A stretch of 64,000 nt of DNA from Allolobophora icterica (GCA_963556255.1 OY744606.1:70673170-70737169), one strand, 5' to 3'. Positions 17,479 through 29,900 are shown, counted from the first letter of the stretch. Notes: generated from the sequence alone by a model not told the origin. Translations and numbers: made by a program.

Positions 17479-19760
17479 TTGGCCATCGTATCGATCAAGG
17501 TTTTGTGGCAACGACAAACGATTGTTGCTCGCGGGTGAGACCTTCTCCATAGGCAAATAAATCTGAATGTATAAGTTTTCCTATGGCGACCGTATGACCT
17601 CGACCCTGAAGTTTTTAATTAATCTATTGGGTAAGGTCCTTCACCGCCGCTGCCTATTTGATTGGATAATTAATTTATGCAAGCCAATGTCTGTAATGAA
17701 GGTGGTAACTGGCGACGACAATCGGTGCAGCGATGTAAATGAATGATAGTGACGATACTATTCCAACAACGACGTAGATGATGATATTCTGACAAGTAGT
17801 GACAACAATGAATATGAAGTTAATGACAAACATCAACAGCTGGTAGGCTAGATTATGTCAATACCACCGAATGACTCAGCGTGTCAGATTAACCAATTTA
17901 ACCTCAAACCTATGTATTCGTCCTATATATCTGAGTTAAGGCACTTGTATTGCGTTTATACTGTCTTACACGAAACATCTGCTCATTTAAGCCTCAGCCA
18001 CATTGGTCATGAAAGTTACGTTATTGCATACCTGGAGTCCGTTTGGACCCCAGCATACAAGGCAGTCGTCAATATGCTGGCTCAGGTGGCTCATGTGGCT
18101 CAGCTTGCTCTGCTGGCTGCCATTCAAGTCGACCGTCGCTATCAACAGACGCGTCACTAAGGAATAAAAATATCGTTTCTGCATCGTCATTGTGCCACAG
18201 ACAAAACCACACATAGACTGTTCTCTTACTGACTTTTCTGCTCTAGACGATATTAAAACGTATCGCAAACTTGTCACAAGCCTTCTTTAGATAAGATGTG
18301 ACAATTTTTCATTTACAAGCCCCTTTGAAATTTTTTAAATTATCGCGCAATATCAAGCTAAAATCAAATAAAGTTCACTTTATACACTATCTCGACATCT
18401 GAAACGATCCTCCAATTAAGTGACCGTGAATTAAAGACAGTGGAACTTTAAGTGGAAGGAGGCGGTGGGACCCCTTCCCATACTGAACCTTTGATCTGCA
18501 GTCCTCTTCAAATACAGGAAACTGTTGTCAAGTCGGCCGCGTAGTGCCGAGACATTTATGTATACATTAGAGCAAGGACTCTTTATGCAAATATAGAATC
18601 CTTGACATTAGGGCCTACATAGCCGTGCATCCGTCTGCAAGACTGTATCTTTGACTCCTGTATCGAGACTACATCACATCTGCTCATCGTCCTCTACACT
18701 GGTTTCTTATATGTGAACGTATCCGCTTCAAGCTTCCACACCTTATGTAGCCTACAAAGCACGTTCTATCCATCTTGCAAAAGTAATGTTGCCTTTCACA
18801 CACCAATTAAGCGTAGGACTATTTAAAATGAAAGATTCAATTCACCCTGACTCTCGTGAATCCCTTGGAAGCTTGATCCACCAATGCTCTTGAGTGATTT
18901 GAATTCTAAACGTGCGATAATTCGTCTAACAATTTGATTATAATATGTAGTTCTACTGATCTAAATGTCTGTGGTCTGTATTGATTGGCGCAGGAACTTT
19001 GAGGTCGTTTTACCTGTGCATTTATTTAAAACGTCGTATCAAGATAAATAGCATGCTGACAAAACAGTGTATAGAGGCTGTACGTACTAATTAAGCCTAT
19101 TAGGTTTAATTAGTACAGATAAAATGGCGGTTGGCTTCCCAACCAGAAAACTCTATAGTTAGGTGACGAGACATAGGTTTTCCCAGCGCTCACACAGCGG
19201 AGTTGGGTACGTTTAGGTCTACTCCTCCTTTATAATTATAGTGGTAAGTCACTGGTAACATATTCGGGTGAGTGTCCTTGGGGAAAGTTTATTTTAAAAT
19301 CAAATCGTTTATTCTTCTAACCAGTCGACTCTGTTCTTTTCACTTTTAGTCAGATAACCCCACCATGCATGAGGGGCACGCTCGTAGCCAGACTTAAATT
19401 CGAGAGGAGACAACTCCGGGAGACATCCAGGTGTAGTAGTCAACATCCTTGTCGTTGGTCAATCCAAGTTCCAGTATATAAAAAAGCAAGAGGAGGCAAC
19501 TGAGGCAACTGGGGGGGGAAGGAGGGTCACCTTCCATACATTCCACAGGGTTTATCGTAGGACACGTAGATCTGGAAAACTATATATTAGAGATTCTAGT
19601 GGTTAAAGTGGTTTGGCTGAGCAGTGGTAACTGCAAAGAAGAATTTTATTTGAACACATGCGTTACCAGGGTTCTATTACATTGTGAGCAGTGGGAACGC
19701 AAGCAATGAATTTCAAGAGCACTTTAAACGCTGTCAGAACCGTTAGATGATGGCCTCTTG
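17479..19760. other. Non-coding DNA without recognised features
   Basis: I see no convincing exon, RNA gene or transposon end apart from the short hairpin at 19084. Stop codons are frequent in all frames. Confidence 0.4.
19084..19116. repeat. Perfect 11-bp inverted repeat
   Basis: GTACTAATTAA and its exact reverse complement flank an 11-base loop (GCCTATTAGGT). It could form a hairpin; no associated gene is evident. Confidence 0.8.
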
Positions 19761-19769
19761 GGCACAACA

Positions 19770-19862
19770 GATGGCCTTTCGTTTTAATTTGAGGCAGTAA
19801 ATCATGAAGGATATGGCCTGAGTAGAGCCCTTGAAGAAGCGCTATATAAATTCCATGATTGA
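19770..19862 (+). mobile_element. SINE-like 3' tail fragment
   Basis: GAGCCCTTGAAGAAGCGCTATATAAATTC followed by ATGATTGATGG matches other copies in this window that end in GCGCTATATAAA plus an AATG/ATTG-type short repeat (see 31480, 33390, 35585). Confidence 0.5.
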
Positions 19863-20089
19863 TGGCCATTAAAGCCGTTTAGCTAGAAGAGGCGGGTACT
19901 AGATATAGCTGACAGAGTTGGACATAAAAAGCTAGGTTATCTTCAGGAAGGTTATGTAGGCCTACGTTCTCTCATTAGTCTTCTTATAGTAGGCCCATAA
20001 ATATTGCTTCTCTTCGAACTGCATCTTTTCAAAATTTTAAACTATAATAATACGCCGACTTTTTGTTAAAATGCAATGTAGCCTATTTG

Positions 20090-20640
20090 TGAGGTAAGCA
20101 GCGCTTGGGTTATTAGGTAACCATAACAACATCTTCCTCTGTTTGAAAACAATCGTAAACATAACATATAGGTAACAATAACAACCTAATCTATTATTGT
20201 TTCCTTTTATGTAAATTTGTCCGTCGCAGGACGCCACGTCACAAACGGCTTCTGTTCTATTGTGAAACCGTTTATGACGTCAGTACAGCATGCCGTCTTG
20301 ACGACGGCGGTCTTGACGACACATATAGGCCTATAATATGACGGCATAATATGACGGGTTAATACTCTAACACTATATACTGGCGTCATAATTATGACGG
20401 GCAAATACACTAGTTTATCATAAATCGTAAACATATATAGGTAACCATAACAACATATTCTTCTGTTTGAAGACAATCGCAAACATAGGGGCCTATATCT
20501 ACGTACGGTATACTCTTTATTTGAAAACCATAATCTATGTTGAAAACAATCGTTCTCTTTGTTCGAAAACAATCGTAGCCTTATCTACATTTTCTTCTCC
20601 TTGAAGATAATCGTAACCATGTATTGACGTATCCTGCATA
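20090..20640. repeat. Cluster of degenerate direct repeats with a dispersed GACG-rich block
   Basis: Variants of CTGTTTGAAAACAATCGTAAACAT and AGGTAACCATAACAACAT recur several times. A GACG-rich block at about 20270-20345 (TGACGTCA, GTCTTGACGACGG, GCCTATAATATGACGG) is closely related to 56300-56390. Confidence 0.65.
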
Positions 20641-21087
20641 TTTTAAGAGAATTAGGCGCCTATTTAAGCGGTGAAGGATCTCTCTCCGCAACTGTTCGTA
20701 CTCTGACAGTGCCAGTCCCAAGCCTGGATAAAGGAGGAGGGCGACGCTAATCATCTTTGTTATGAAACAGCGTCGTTAAACTGAAACTACTGCTGAAGGA
20801 TTTCACCAGGTCAATTCACTGAAAAGTTAGCAGGGTCGAGGCCATTTACGGTTGCTATAGGACGGTAGGAAATCGCGTACATAATTTACATTATTTTAAC
20901 ATGCACGTCCGCCAGGGACGCTGGGCGGCGCTGCAATACATCAGCTACGTTTAATAAAAAGTCACGAGTCTTGTGAACATTAGTCCTTGCTGTAAATGAC
21001 AACCGCAAAATTGGGTCAATTTATGTCGTTGGTCGAGTTTCAAAGCTTCGTAGAAGAGACCCTGGGTAGCGAACGAACCCAATCGCC

Positions 21088-21136
21088 ATGTGTTTCAAGG
21101 TTGTATGCGATAAGTGCAAGAAGACAACTTGGCAGG
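21088..21136 (+). CDS. Small Cys-rich gene, exon 1
   Basis: Codes 16 residues with CDKC; ends G|GTAAAT, phase 1. Confidence 0.83.
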
Positions 21137-21962
21137 GTAAATTCTGCAGGTGTTGTTCTCCAGTTGCATATTAAGTCTGTGTCTCCTTTTCTTCGCGACT
21201 ATCCGTACCATATTTCACGAAGAACTTGACCTGTTTGTTAATGGTTTTTAATGTTTCATATATAGGCCGGCTTCACTGAGCACGTAAGACTTTTGTAAGC
21301 ATGCATTTTAGAAGTTTTACTTGTAAGTCATGTCAGCCGGAGTTTTCACCGAATGTTATTGGTAAATTCGATTACACCTGAGGGTTTTAGTGCGACCTGG
21401 TTTTGTTGACCTACCTATCAAAGTGATCAAATTCTATCTCGCAAACGTGCATTTATAACCTACTTTCTTCATTTATAATGCCTTTTTGTTCAAATTATTA
21501 TTTATGAATTGTGCAGATATTCAGTATAATGCGTGTAAGAGTTTCACCGTACGAGCGTATAATAAGTTATTTGTTATTGTGTGCAGTAATGTAATTGTTA
21601 TCATACATGTAGCAACTGATTACATGTGCATTATTATTAATAGGCCTACTATTACAAAAATGTGCAATGCTGGTAGTCACACAAAAATGTGAATCTGAAC
21701 ATTGGAAACAGTGATGCCTTCGTGTTATTACAGCAGTGCTTTAGAAGTTTCTAGATTAGGATTAGTTTGGTATCATAGGTTTATAAACACCATTAGTATA
21801 TTACATGACAAAATAAAGGCATTTCAATGGTTGACAATAGGTTGTGGGAAACATGTCGACCAAGTTATGAAAGATGTACCAGAAGATCAGAGGTGCACTT
21901 GTCCAAGGGGCCAGGCACCTTCATCTCAAGGATCTTCGTCTCAGGAACAGCCATCAAAATGA
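21088..21962 (+). CDS. Two-exon gene for a 56-aa cysteine-rich conserved small protein
   Basis: Exon 1 (21088-21136) reads MCFKVVCDKCKKTTWQ and ends one base into a codon at a GTAAAT donor. Exon 2 (21841-21962) begins after an AATAG acceptor and continues GCGKHVDQVMKDVPEDQRC, then TCPRGQAP and a Ser/Gln-rich tail before TGA. The junction restores a Gly codon and joins CDKCKKTTWQ to GCGKHV. From memory this gives the pattern of a very small conserved eukaryotic protein, with CxxC, WxGCGxH and a C-terminal RCxCP. The four or more Cys plus a His suggest zinc binding; the function is unknown to me. The intron is 704 bp. The start context CGCCATG is good. An upstream ATG at 20996 opens an overlapping frame that runs past this start. 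Confidence 0.85.
21841..21962 (+). CDS. Small Cys-rich gene, exon 2
   Basis: Starts after GACAATAG, codes GCGKHVDQV to QEQPSK and stops with TGA at 21960. The combined length is 171 nt, a multiple of three. Confidence 0.86.
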
Positions 21963-22430
21963 CTGAACGACAACCAAGTCTGACTGCCGCAACCATCTGG
22001 ACCTTGAAACTCTGACGTCTTGCTATAACTGCATGAAACAACATTGTTCTGACAACAGCAGTATTTGTTCTTGTGATATCCGAGTGTTCTGCCCTTTTTT
22101 AAATTATAGCAATGACCAAACTTGCAAAACAGCATTTCATTAGCTCTAGGATTGTTTAGGGTCTTCTTTCTTGAACCTTTGCAGAAGTGGGTTTATGAAA
22201 TATGAACGATCAGTCAAACAAATTGTAGTGCGTTCTCTCATTTACCTGTTTTGCCACAGACTTGGACTTTTGTGCGACTGCCTGCATAAAGTTTTTGTTT
22301 ATTCATTTTGTTTATTCATTCATTCATTTATAGTAGTCACTTGTTTCTAATACTACTTCTCGATTCTCTGAACATCAGATTGTGTGTCTAGTGTTCAAAG
22401 CAGTTAAATACTTTTACTATTATTATAGAC
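21963..22430. other. 3' region of the small gene and spacer
   Basis: No coding signal. A CATTCATTCATT run occurs near 22318. The poly(A) signal of the small gene could not be assigned with confidence. Confidence 0.35.
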
Positions 22431-23313
22431 TAGTGTTGTGAGGCGGAAAAATTGTCAGGAAAATTTCATATTTTTCCAGAAAATTTCCAGTGTATTTTTC
22501 CGGAAAATTTTCCATATTTTTCCATCAGTATAATATTACTAAATAAGAATTTAAATGCATCATAATGTTTAAACATCACTCACTCTAAGCTATCTTATGT
22601 AGTTATAACTGATAATGTTTATTCAACAGTTTGAACTGTTAGTGCTTACTATTCAGTGTGAACAAGGCTCAACATTCAACAACGACAATACATTTAAGAA
22701 TTAAGTGCAATTAAACTTCACTGTTAATTTAGAGAAATTAGGCTACAGTAGTCTGAACCGCTAATGAACAAAACAGTGAACTATTGCTGAGAAAATTGTT
22801 TCGAACAGTATTGTTTCAAGTATTGGTAGATTGTTTCATGTTTATTTTAATTTTTTTAAACATTTCCTGCAGCAGAGAAGACTGCAGACATACAGGCTAC
22901 AACTTGTTTGAACTAGGCTACTGTAGTCTGAACCGCTAATGAACAGAACAGTGAACGATTCCTGAGAAAATCGTTTCGAACAGTATTGTTTCAAGTATTG
23001 GTAGATTGTTTCATGTGTATTTTAATTTTTTTAAGCATTTCCTGCAGCACAGCAGACATACAGGCTACAACTAGTTTGAACTAGGCTACTCTAGTCCAAA
23101 ACACTATGTTAATTCTTTTAAGGTGAATGTTGCCTGCATGGACAGAAATACTGTAAATAAAATAACTTTAAAAAAACAAAATTTTCTAGTGTTGTCTTGC
23201 TTGTCTGGTGCGGAAAATTGGACATTATGAGTTAAATGTATTTTTCCGGATCTATGGAAAATTTCTGGAAAATTTAAAAAAAAAATATTTTTACTGGAAA
23301 AGCTACATCACTA
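22431..23313. mobile_element. Non-autonomous hAT-type element (883 bp)
   Basis: The left end TAGTGTTGTGAG and the reverse complement of the right end (TAGTGATGTAGC) form short imperfect terminal repeats. Flanks TTATAGAC (22423-22430) and TTCTAGAC (23314-23321) agree at 7 of 8 positions, as expected for an old hAT target duplication. Both subterminal regions carry many TTTTCCxGAAAATTT motifs, plausible transposase-binding sites. There is no transposase frame. Confidence 0.75.
22740..23098 (+). repeat. 175-bp tandem duplication inside the hAT-type element
   Basis: The segment starting AGGCTACAGTAGTCTGAACC at 22740 is repeated from 22915, and a third copy begins at about 23083. Copies differ by scattered substitutions and one small deletion. 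Confidence 0.85.
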
Positions 23314-25028
23314 TTCTAGACACCTGTCGGTAGAAACAGAGTGGTGAGGGTGTGTGTCAGCAAACTGTACTCGTGCCAAGGCTAAAAATTAAATAATTAT
23401 GAACCTTCATGCTCCTCGCTGCCTCCTGGGCTAGCTCAAGGGACTGCTCTTGTACATAATGAGCATTTATTATTTTACGTGGTGAATAAATTCTCGTCCA
23501 GTGTCCCTTTCCAGACACCAGGCCTATAGTACGGAACAGCTTCTGTGAAGTTGTCAAGCGACGCTTTCAAATGAAGCTTTTAATGAAGATGACAACATTC
23601 CCTTTCACGATTCCTTCAACTGTTTCAGTGTATGGAGCATTTAGCGTCATAGGCTTTTGTGCAGGACTCCTATATAAACAATCTTTATTCATCGCAACTG
23701 CATATTTAACGGAACCTCTATCGATGCCTTGTGCCTATGACAACTGCACAGTTGCACTAAAGAAGTCATTAAATTAGAATAGCTCCAAAGAGAAGAGCTT
23801 TCTCACTGAATCATAGTCAATAAAGTTGTTTGGAAAATGATTTCAATAATTCTTCCTTCACCTTGGTAAAGTTACATTTTTGCATTTTCTTCATGTTCTC
23901 TGAGGTTATATTTCTGCCACCCTACATGATTTGAATTATGGGTGTAATACTTTAAAAACAATGTAACAGGCATAATGACAGACAACAGTAATTATTCTAA
24001 TTAGTAAATTACTAAGCCAGTTTAGTTTGGTCAACATCATGGGACCTACAACAACATTGAACCAATCAATCATAGGCCATAGACAACCTAGAAGCACAAA
24101 TATACACATATATGTATACAGAGAATTTTGTTGTTGTTGAAGTCTATGCCAGTCCTCTAATTAATTATCCTTTCAGTTAATAAGCACCAGGCAATAACAA
24201 TGCACACAAGCAGTATGGAAAAGCATTTCGTTGGTGCATGGAAGAGCCAATTTCATCCATATTATAGCAGCTGGCAACAAACGGTGATGTTTCACAGCAG
24301 CACTTGGCTGCTACTACAACAGCACTCCTAGGTATCTATCAAGGTATTTTCTTCCTGTTATTTAGTAATACTTCAGCGACACAGCCTGGTGCAAAGTGAA
24401 GCCTTGTATGATAGGAAATCAATCTTATTCTGTTATACGGACACTTCAAAGACTAGCTACCATATGGTTTGGACACGGTAGATCCTGCACCATTCATTTC
24501 CTTATAATGCTTGTAAAGCTAAACAGTATAGCACCCACTAAAAATACACAACTTCTGTTATAATGCTATAGAATTTAAGGTAGCAACCTGACTGAAAAAT
24601 ACTTCTCCAAATATGTTGATAAATGTTTTGCATGATGGCAAAAACCACATGCAAGCAGACAAAAAGAAAACTATGCAGACACTTTCAGAAAATTCAGAGA
24701 AAATGCCACAACAGGACAAAACACGTTCTATTATTTTTCGCTTCTCAGAGTGAATCCAGTAGAGAATATTTAACGTCAATTGTTTTCAAGATAGTTGCTC
24801 CGGTCTGTCTTCTTAGTGTCGGACTGTCTGCCAACCATCCTCATCTGCAGGTCCACGAGCTGGTCGACCTGAAATTATATAGAAAAACTCAAAGGAAGCA
24901 AAAAATTACAGTGCAAATCGTTTCATATCGAATACAGGAGACTAGTGTATACAATTCATGTTAACTGAATTTCACGTTAAACGTCTTGTCAGAAAGCCAA
25001 GCTAAACATATGAAGAAGCATAATTTTA
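23314..25028. other. Non-coding DNA without recognised features
   Basis: Short frames occur but none has recognisable protein motifs or plausible splice partners. Confidence 0.35.
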
Positions 25029-25625
25029 TGTGACTTGCGCTGGCAAAAGGAGGTGGAAGTCGCCAATGATAAAGTAAGAGAAATTAGCCAAAACACCAAT
25101 CATTTATCAGTTTTCTGCATATATCAATAAATAAGATCTGATATTATATGAAAAAAATATTTAATAATACTTTACCTATTTCATGAAAATTTTATAAGTT
25201 TGTGTTATTGACAAAAATTATCCGGAAATTTAAAATCATTTTTGGGACCAGTTTCACAGATATATATATTATGGCCTGTTCGTAATACCATGTGTAATAC
25301 GTCATTGGAAAGTTTATGCATTTAGCTTGCTAAAAAGCTTCATTTGGCAGGTTTCCCGTAGTGACGTTCATAATAAGGTTGAAAACACTGAAACTTTGCG
25401 ATTTATGCTTAGTTTGTATAAAGATAATAAACTTTGCATGCGTTTTTCTCGAAATTGTACTTCCGAGTAGCAAAACATTCTAAAATTCATATCTCTGGAA
25501 CCAATAAAGACAGAAAAATAATTTTTTCAACATTTTAAACAGAAATTATTATTTATCATTTTAAGCCGAAAATATACAACTGAATTTTTTGACAACAGCC
25601 TCCTTTTGCCAGAGCAAGTCACACA
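25029..25625. mobile_element. Small inverted-repeat element (MITE-like, ~597 bp)
   Basis: TGTGACTTGCGCTGGCAAAAGGAGG at the left is nearly the reverse complement of the right end (one substitution and a 2-base length difference at the tip). The interior is AT-rich and non-coding. A TA flanks each end, which would fit a Tc1/mariner-type duplication, but the exact end is uncertain. Confidence 0.68.
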
Positions 25626-26875
25626 TATGCAATGCTGGATTTAAGAAAGAACATGTACATGTATTATTATTTTTATGATGACCAGTGGTTTCAGTCTGGC
25701 AATACAAGCTATATCTAACTCAGGTTGTGGACATGATAACCCAAACATTAGCTGCTTGGCTATATTCCGCTTATCTGATGACAGCCGAGCCTTTATTACT
25801 CATTGTGTCAGTCAGCCACTAAAGTAGTCCAGATTGCATTGACATTTGCCTCAGCAGGTGACAAATTTCCCAAAGCCTACATAGGTTAGAATATATAATC
25901 CTACATACTATATTCTTTTTTATATCAAAAGTATGTAGTTTCCTATGAATGTAAATGTCATTATTGATGTTGAGATCCGGCGCGGTTAGGCGCATTCCAT
26001 ATATTACGAACGCATGGAGGGGGAGGGTAACCAAAATGCATGTGCTTGCGTATGGGGGAATTGGTGGGTCTACTGATAATGTACGTACGCACAGGAAAAG
26101 GGGGGGCTTCAAATTGATTGGCCTTCAAGCGAGCTAGAGTTCAGTCTTTCCAGCTATCCGGTACTACCAGAGGAAGTAGGACTGTGGCAGAGGTGTCACT
26201 TGTATGCCACCTTACCTCTGAACGCTATTATTAAACTATCACACAACTCAGCAGTGAGTCCATGGATTACTCATCCTTCAATCTGGCCTAAAGTGCACAC
26301 AGTCTCTGCCTGGACCTGTGGTACTGACACAATCTGCAGTTGGTCTTAGAGGGGGTGCGTCAACCGTAAGTACGCAGGTGGCGGGGTGGAAAAAAGTATG
26401 TGTGCATACAGGGAGGGGTTCAATTTAACCGGATTTTTGCATACGTAATATGTGGATGGCCCCTTATAAATGATGTCGGACAAATAATCATTACTTATGC
26501 ATGGTTTCAATTGCCACAGACACATGCCAAGCTTAGGCCCGAACATGAAACAAAACACAACTGTTCACAATGAATAAGTTGAGCCAGTGTTCAAATACAT
26601 CAATACTTGATGCTATCCAGGTTTTATATTGTATTTTCTTCTGCAGGAGTGACAAATTTTTTCATGTGAAGCAACATTTTTCTGTTATCAGTTTCATGAC
26701 AATCAAAATAATTTCCATTTTAAATCACTGATGCTCGAACGGGGACTGTGTTAACCAAAATTTTATGTAGAACGTTTTCATGCTAAACGTTTTTCACAAT
26801 ACACTCAAAATTATTTTAACATGAAGACAAAAAATCTGCAATTTAACAGAAATTTATATATTTTACTGATGCTTC
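25626..26875. other. Non-coding 3' flank of EIF3A with GC-rich dispersed repeats
   Basis: Two related blocks, about 25980-26100 and (inverted) 26340-26470, contain ATATTACGxACGCAT next to G-rich runs. They look like arms or copies of one dispersed repeat. No exon is seen. The EIF3A 3' UTR must start here, on the minus strand below 26876. Confidence 0.4.
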
Positions 26876-26961
26876 TTAATTATGGGTATAGGAGTTTGCC
26901 CAACCTCTGTCTTCAGTGTCCTCCCCATCTTGCAGTCGATTTGGTGGAGGACCCCGAGAAT
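26876..26961 (-). CDS. EIF3A: EIF3A exon 21, last coding exon (residues 1244-1271)
   Basis: [20 protein letters not shown] then WANSYTHN and TAA. The D-rich GW ending corresponds to the conserved eIF3a C-terminus; the acceptor is TTTTAG. Confidence 0.87.
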
Positions 26962-29900
26962 CTAAAATGAAAAAACTTTCTACACAACTTGTTCAAGCAT
27001 AGTCATGTACACAGTCGTGGGCAATCATTCCAGTGTCTCGTAGGCAGTAAAGCCAAGCAGTCTTGTTCACTTTGTGTAAACCATTTATGCTAGGCAATAC
27101 AAACAGACTTTCAATTCTTGACTTGCACACATTACTTAAAAGCAACTGCACTGACCTTATTCAACTCAGCTTAGCACATGCTATCCAGAATTTTGCAACC
27201 TTAAGGTGTTTACAGTTACCTTTGCTTCTCCAGTCATCTCTTGGTGGTCCTCGTTCATCTCTGGCATCTCTTGCTGGTGGTCGATCATCACGTGCTGGTG
27301 GTCCATCCCGTGCTGGTGGTCCATCCCGTGCTGGTGGTCGATCATCTCTCCTCCAGTCCCGATCACGCTCAACTGCACGAGGAGGAGGGCCACGGTTATC
27401 ACGGTCACGGAAGTCACGTGGCGGAGCAGCACGGCCACCTCGGTCTTGATCGAAATCTCTGCCCGAATCAAACTCGCGTCGTTTTTCTTTGCCATCTCTC
27501 CAAGAACTGACATCAGTCGCAGGTCCTTTGCGCCATGAATCCTGGCCGCGATCATCTCTACCACCACGATCGTCTCTACCACCACGATCGTCTCTTCCAC
27601 CACGATCGTCTCTTCCACCACGATCGTCTCTTCCACCACGGTCATCCCTGGCTGGTCCTCCACGGCGCCATGGCCCATCTAAGTCATCTTTACGCGGTGG
27701 ACTGTCTTCACGGCGCCTTCTTTCTGGTTCTCTGTCACCACGAGATGGAGGTCCCCATCGAGGCTTTTCGTCCTTCTGGTCGTCCTCTCTGCGTGGTGTG
27801 CGGTCATCATCCCTGCGTGGTGGGCGGTCATCATCCCTGCGTGGTGTGCGATCATCATCTCTCCGCGGTGGGCGGTCATCATCCCTGCGTGGTGTGCGAT
27901 CATCGTCCCTGCGTGGCCAGTCATCATGTGGTGCAGGCCTGTCCCTCCATTTTGGGGCATCTTCATCCCTAGCAGGTCCCCTTCTCTCATCATCCTTTGC
28001 TGGGCCTCTTCTCTCCTCATCATCACCACCTTTTCTCCAAGTGCCCTCATCTTCCCTGAAGGCAAAAAATAAAAATAAGATCACGTCACAGTATTGTATT
28101 GTATCTGAACATTTATAAAGCACGTCTCACGGTATTCGCTAATCAGAGGCGAAATAACCAGTAAATAAAAGACCCAGTGAACAGAAAGTCATTTTAAGAC
28201 AGCAGAACGAATTATATGGGCCACCAGCTAATAAAGAGGCAAGTGTCAATGGAGGGAGTTGATTCCAAAGAGCAGGACCAATGCAAGAAAAGACTCCAGT
28301 TTTGGCAATAGTAATCCTGGCTCATGGGACAAAAAGATCATGGTGATTAAGCCATGATCTTTTTGTCTGTATCTGTTGCTAGATAAAAATAATATAAGCA
28401 ATACTACGAACCAACAAAAACAACAGATCCTCTTCACAACTATAACTGCAATTTGTATAACATTTCTATAGGGGAACTACTCAGAGGTGCAATGCCCTTC
28501 ATTATAACAAATCCCAATACAGTATGGTTGAGAATACGGACTGTGTCATAAAGTAGCCTTGTTAAAATGAAACAGTATTGACATGCTCCCAAACTTAGCA
28601 TACTTAGCATTAAAAAAGGCTCTTGTATAGATGTAGAAATTTTAAAATAAAGTAGAAACGTAATAAAAATTTTAAAATAAAGTAAAAACACTTGCGTCCA
28701 GCTAAGACAATGCCGGATGGAACACAAGTAGATTGCTATAGGTTTATTTACACAATGCTGCAGCAATTGGCCATAAACAACAACTCTTCCATCATAAAAA
28801 ATGTCCCACCTAACCAGTATTAACAATCTACCAAGAAAGATTTGACAAGGCCCCACATACCTTGTAGTCTTCTTCCAACTATCATCCTTGGCCTTTTCAC
28901 GTGAACGCCAGCCACCATCTCTTGGCTGCCCCCACGACGGTCCATCCTTGCCATCTTTCTCCCTCGCAGGACCATCTCGATCTCGGACAGGACCATCTCG
29001 ATCTCGAACAGGCCCATCTCGATCTCGGACAGGACCATCTCGATCTCGGGCAGGACCATCTCGGACAGGATCTCTTCTCCAAGATTCCTCACCTCGACTT
29101 GGACCTTCAGCATCGTCATCTCTGCAAACAGACAAAAAAAATTAAAATTTACAGCACTTGAAAGGTATATAGAAAAACTCAAACATGTTCAATATGAAGA
29201 GCATCGCCAGAAACTTCACAGAACTCCACTAAATATTAAACCTATTTGTGCAATGAAAATTTCTGCCTTCAAACAGTGTTTTCGAAACTTTCTCCGACAC
29301 TTGCTTGAGCTTATGCAAAAGTCATAAATTTGCACTTATAACGAGTCACTTGAAAAAATGTCTGTTTAGCTCTCAACTGGATCGCTATCTACAAGAATGA
29401 CTTCTGAAAACCAGTTCATCAAATACTTATGCTACATGACTGAGAATACGATGATGACTCAATCATACTGACCGCCTGTCTTTTGACTTTAGAGATTCTT
29501 CTTTCTCTCTCTTTCTCTTTTCTTCGATCTCACGTTCTCTCTGACGCTTCTTCTCTTCAATCTCTTCCAGCTTCCTCATCTTCTCCCTGTATTCAGCCTC
29601 CTCCTGCTCCCGCTTCTCTCTAGCGATTCTCTCTTCCTCCTCTTTCTCTGCAATAAAACAGACAATAGATATAAACAAAATTTTGATACGCGTGCACAAT
29701 AAGAAACGAGTACTTGGATTAGCAATACAACTAATATACCTATAACATGCTCGGCTTTAAGTTAGACAATAAAATCTATCATGCATATAATAACATCTGA
29801 ACTGCTGTACCTCCTGTCAAAGCTTATCTCTAATAAGAAAAAATATTTAAGCAATTAATTAGGATAATTAATAAATCTGAAAACTTATTCATGATTATTC

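Noticed and set aside
17257..17556. Ser-Gln-Val repeat protein frames over the ACTG tract
   Set aside because: They are translations of a pure tetranucleotide microsatellite; no unique flanking coding sequence.
20690..20770. GC-rich segment GCCAGTCCCAAGCCTGGATAAA resembling a widespread retroelement fragment
   Set aside because: Familiar-looking, but I could not extend it to a protein motif or element boundary.
23571..23777. 68-codon frame with a hydrophobic stretch
   Set aside because: Too short, no homology recognised, no gene context.
27489..28118. Plus-strand Ser/Leu-rich and His-rich frames opposite EIF3A exon 20
   Set aside because: Antisense shadows of the Asp/Arg coding repeats; the minus strand is clearly the coding strand.
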